A stretch of 64,000 bases of DNA from positions 137,280,108 to 137,344,107 of the forward strand of contig CM043955.1 of the NCBI GenBank assembly GCA_014529385.2, given 5' to 3'. The notes beneath the pieces are model-generated. The model was not told the DNA's origin, did no database searches, and worked only from the letters and a program-made list of their open reading frames with translations. This DNA comes from Adiantum capillus-veneris. Its lineage: Eukaryota > Streptophyta > Polypodiopsida > Polypodiales > Pteridaceae. Of the stretch, positions 61,533 to 64,000 are shown in pieces (the first letter of the stretch is position 1; every line of letters starts with the position of its first letter). Both the position numbers and the translations under genes were made by a program.

Positions 61533-62475
61533 TGTTAAGGCGGTTACGCCGCTAGCGGAAGCTAAATAGCGAGAACTCAACCAACAACAGAATTTGTCAG
61601 ACGAGGACGAAGCTTGACCCGCAGGCGCATGGAAACAACTAGGTGGGTGTCAAATCACCTACTCGACCTTCTAATGACAATCACTACTAAGGAAATCAAA
61701 TCTGAGTTCTAAAATACGCAAGTGACTGAAATCTGTACTACGAACGAATGCTATACGAAACAGGATCTAGAATCATTGAATTGATCTCAAACTCAAGGGG
61801 AAGTCTATGCACTAGGTAAGAACAACACCCTAAAGACTTGAACCGCAAAATCAACCTATAACCACTCCGTGCGGTAAACGCGTATGAAGACAGGCCGAAA
61901 AATACAGGTGACCGATACTTGACCCCGATGGTACTAATGTGTAGCTCTACTCGTTGTGGTTCTATAGATATGCTGCACGCTCCATTCCGACACACGAGTT
62001 GGAAGAAAACTCACACCGAAGCTGGTAGGAACTTACCACACATAGAAGCCGATAGCGCGCACTCTTGGTATCTGTGCGTAGCTCTCGCCGTTGCTAACAC
62101 AATGGAGGTGTCGCTTCTCCAATGGCGGCTCCGTAGCTCGCGTAGCATGTAGATAAGACTCTCTCTCTCTCTCCCTCTCTCTCAGACACAGTCACGGCGC
62201 TCAAAAACTCACTTTGATCAATAAAAACTGAATCCCCTTAGGTTACAAAAACTTTGGCTTATATACCTCAGCCTTGGAGGTGAGAACATCTCTAACTAAT
62301 TACATCAGCAAGTGAAATTACTTTGGGATTACAAGCTGGAAACTCAATTGAGTCCCGTTACTTAATGAATGGCTCAATTCAAAATCAATGTCGGAAAGAC
62401 ATTTATTACAATCAATGGTTACAAAAATGATGAGTGTGAGCAAAAATGTGGGTGTGATCCTCTGCTGGCTCAACA
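61533..62475 (-). repeat. 5' LTR of element F (943 bp)
   Basis: TGTTAAGGCGGTTACGCC...GCTGGCTCAACA, partner of 44265-45205. Confidence 0.96.
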
Positions 62476-62480
62476 ATCAT
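62476..62480. repeat. Target site duplication ATCAT, right copy (element F)
   Basis: Follows the terminal CAACA of the LTR. Removing F and one copy restores the copia G frame. Confidence 0.95.
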
Positions 62481-63146
62481 TCTAAACCAGAGAGAATTGA
62501 GGAGATTAGAAGAGTTGTCTTCCAAGAAGATGGACCTGCACGTGCAAGACAAAATGTTAGGGCTCAAGAGGAGCAAGGACAGGATAGAGTGGAACCACAG
62601 GTTGTGGCTGAGGCTGAGCCACCTATTGTGCGTAGATCTGGACGTGTCACGCGACCTCCTGATAGGTTTGTTCCATCTATGAACTATGTCATGTTGATTG
62701 ATTGCAATGAGCCTTCCTGTTACAAGGAAGCAGTGCAAATGAAGGACTCCGGGAATTGGCAATTGGCCATGCAGTCAGAGATGACAACTCTGCATAAAAA
62801 CAAGACATGGAAGCTAGTTAAATTACCACAGGGCAAAAAGGCTCTACCTTGTAAATGGGTTTACAGGTATAAGATCACCGCTCATGATAGTCAGCCAAAG
62901 TACAAAGCAAGGCTTGTTGCCAAGGGCTTTAAGCAAGAACAAGGCATTGACTTTGATGAAGTCTTCTCTCCGGTGGTCAAGATGACTACATTGAGATGCT
63001 TTCTTGCATTGGTTGCCATATTAGATTTGGTGTTGCACCAAATGGATGTCAAGACAGCTTTCTTGCATGGTGATTTAGATGTGGAAATTTACATGCAGCA
63101 GCCAGAAGGGTTTGTTGAGAAAGGCAAGGAAGATTGGGTATGCTAG
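62476..63146 (+). pseudogene. copia integrase C-terminus and RT N-terminus (element G, continued)
   Basis: Continues from 44264: a Glu/Arg-rich linker (VRRSGRVTRPPDRFVPSMNY), then the RT start (KEAVQMKDSGNWQLAMQSEM, LPCKWVYRYKI, KARLVAKGFKQEQGIDFDEV, KTAFLHGDLDVEIYMQQPEG). The frame ends at TAG 63144-63146 where related elements have Gln before LLKSLYGLKKSPR. Confidence 0.92.
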
Positions 63147-63698
63147 TTGTTAAAGAGTCTTTATGGCTTAAAAAAATCACCGAGGGCATGGTACCATAAA
63201 TTCCACAAGTTTATGCTTTCTCAAGGCTACAAACGTAGTGAGTTCGATCACTGTCTATATACAAAGAAGGCTAAGGATGGTAGTTGGCTGATCCTTATTT
63301 TGTATGTGGATGACATGTTGATTGCTGGCCAGCACTTGGAAGAAATTTCAGCTTTGAAGTCAAAGATGGAAAAATCGTTTGACATGAAAGACATGGGTGA
63401 GGCAAGTCATATACTTGGTATGCGCATTGAGAGAGACAGATCAAAGAAGTTGATTTGGTTATCTCAAACAGAGTATATTGACAAGGTTTTGCAACGTTTC
63501 AATATGGAGAAGGGAAAGGCATTGAGTGTTCCATTGCCACCATATGTGAAACTTAGCAAACAAGATTGTCCCGTGTCTGAGGAAGAACAGGCTGAAATGG
63601 ATAAGATTCCATATGCGTCTGCAGTGGGTAGTTTGATGTATGCAATGATTGCTACTCGCGCAGACATTGCATTTGCAGTGGGAGTAGTAAGTCGATAG
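63147..63698 (+). pseudogene. copia reverse transcriptase, palm and thumb (element G)
   Basis: Same frame as the preceding part. LLKSLYGLKKSPRAWYHKFH, LILYVDDMLIAG with the YVDD box, MKDMGEASHILGMRIERDRS and the VGSLMYAMIATRADIAFAVG block are visible. It ends at TAG 63696-63698 after VVSR, a position normally read as Gln before MSNPGKKHW. Confidence 0.92.
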
Positions 63699-64000
63699 AT
63701 GTCAAACCCAGGCAAGAAACATTGGGAGGCAGTGAAAGGAATATTGAGATACCTGAAAGCTACAAAGAGTATGCGTATATGCTATGGGAGTCAGGAGCGA
63801 AGTGTAAAGGGTTTTACAGACTCGGATTATGCAGGTGACTTAGACAACCGAAGGTCTACGTCAAGGTATGTCTTTACATTGGCTGGTGGAGCAGTATCAT
63901 GGCGTTCTAGATTACAAGATTGTGTTACTCAGTCTACTACAGAGGCTGAATATGTTGCAGCATCAGAGGCATGCAAAGAATCAATTTGGATTAATCGACT
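63699..64000 (+). pseudogene. copia RNase H (element G), runs off right edge
   Basis: Same frame: HWEAVKGILRYLKATKSM, GFTDSDYAGDLDNRRSTSRY with the first catalytic Asp, and TQSTTEAEYVAASEACKESI with the Glu. The rest of RNase H and the 3' LTR lie beyond the window. Confidence 0.9.

Larger units (their letters stand above)
44265..62475 (-). mobile_element. Large Tat/Athila-like gypsy element F, 18,211 bp, complete ends
   Basis: Two LTRs of 941 and 943 bp with TG...CA ends and 5-bp TSD ATCAT, inserted in copia G integrase. On the minus strand: LTR, tRNA-Asp primer site, leader with palindrome array, one long gag-protease-RT-RNase H-integrase-second retropepsin frame (60107-51234) broken by stops and by a deletion in RNase H, an internal purine tract, a second palindrome array, accessory ORFs (48529-45417), polypurine tract, LTR. 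About eight substitutions separate the LTRs by eye, so the insertion is young. Confidence 0.96.

Overview
The window looks like a repeat-saturated stretch of a large land-plant nuclear genome. Supporting points: several classes of plant LTR retrotransposon (Tork/TNT1-like Ty1/copia, chromodomain Ty3/gypsy, and a Tat/Athila-like Ty3/gypsy family); primer sites matching initiator tRNA-Met and tRNA-Asp; a Helitron-type helicase remnant; a PIF/Harbinger-like MITE; and a spliceosomal-intron gene whose first intron is filled with transposons. I cannot name the species. A non-seed plant is possible but unproven.

Region 1-11.5 kb is one host gene on the minus strand, an IMPACT/YigZ (UPF0029) family protein. 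Exons lie at 11539-11297, 5232-5191, 5115-5000, 4917-4812, 4561-4508 and probably 4398-4330, all in frame and with GT/AG borders. Intron 1 is about 6.1 kb and carries a degraded chromovirus gag, a solo LTR inside that gag (TSD GAATC), and a deletion-derivative chromovirus (TSD TTGGA). Downstream of the last recognised exon lie a decayed chromovirus and a copia element (H) that runs off the left edge.

Region 11.5-15.6 kb holds a 318-bp MITE with TAA target duplications, a short tandem duplication, two fragments of a Pif1-like (Helitron-type) helicase, and unassigned sequence. Region 15.6-20.4 kb is a minus-strand copia element (C) with one broken LTR. Region 20.4-29.5 kb is a minus-strand Ty3/gypsy element (D) with about 2-kb LTRs and a truncated integrase; both outer flanks are chimeric.

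Region 29.5-40.8 kb (element E, decayed) and 44.3-62.5 kb (element F, 18.2 kb, both LTRs, TSD ATCAT) belong to one large Tat/Athila-like family. F is inserted in the pol gene of a copia element (G) that starts at 40775 inside E's gag and resumes at 62476. E and F share unusual traits. A second complete retropepsin-like domain sits after the integrase. A tail carries repeated W-centred motifs. An accessory ORF lies downstream of pol. Arrays of a 24-bp palindrome recur at about 284-bp intervals upstream of gag (F) and of the accessory ORF (E and F). The gene-proximal palindrome lies 165-168 nt from the start codon in all three cases, and E and F differ by a paired substitution that keeps the palindrome intact. 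I regard this array plus accessory module plus second protease as the most interesting content of the window.

Almost every element is broken by stop codons, many at positions where CAG or CAA to stop (C-to-T) is the likely origin.
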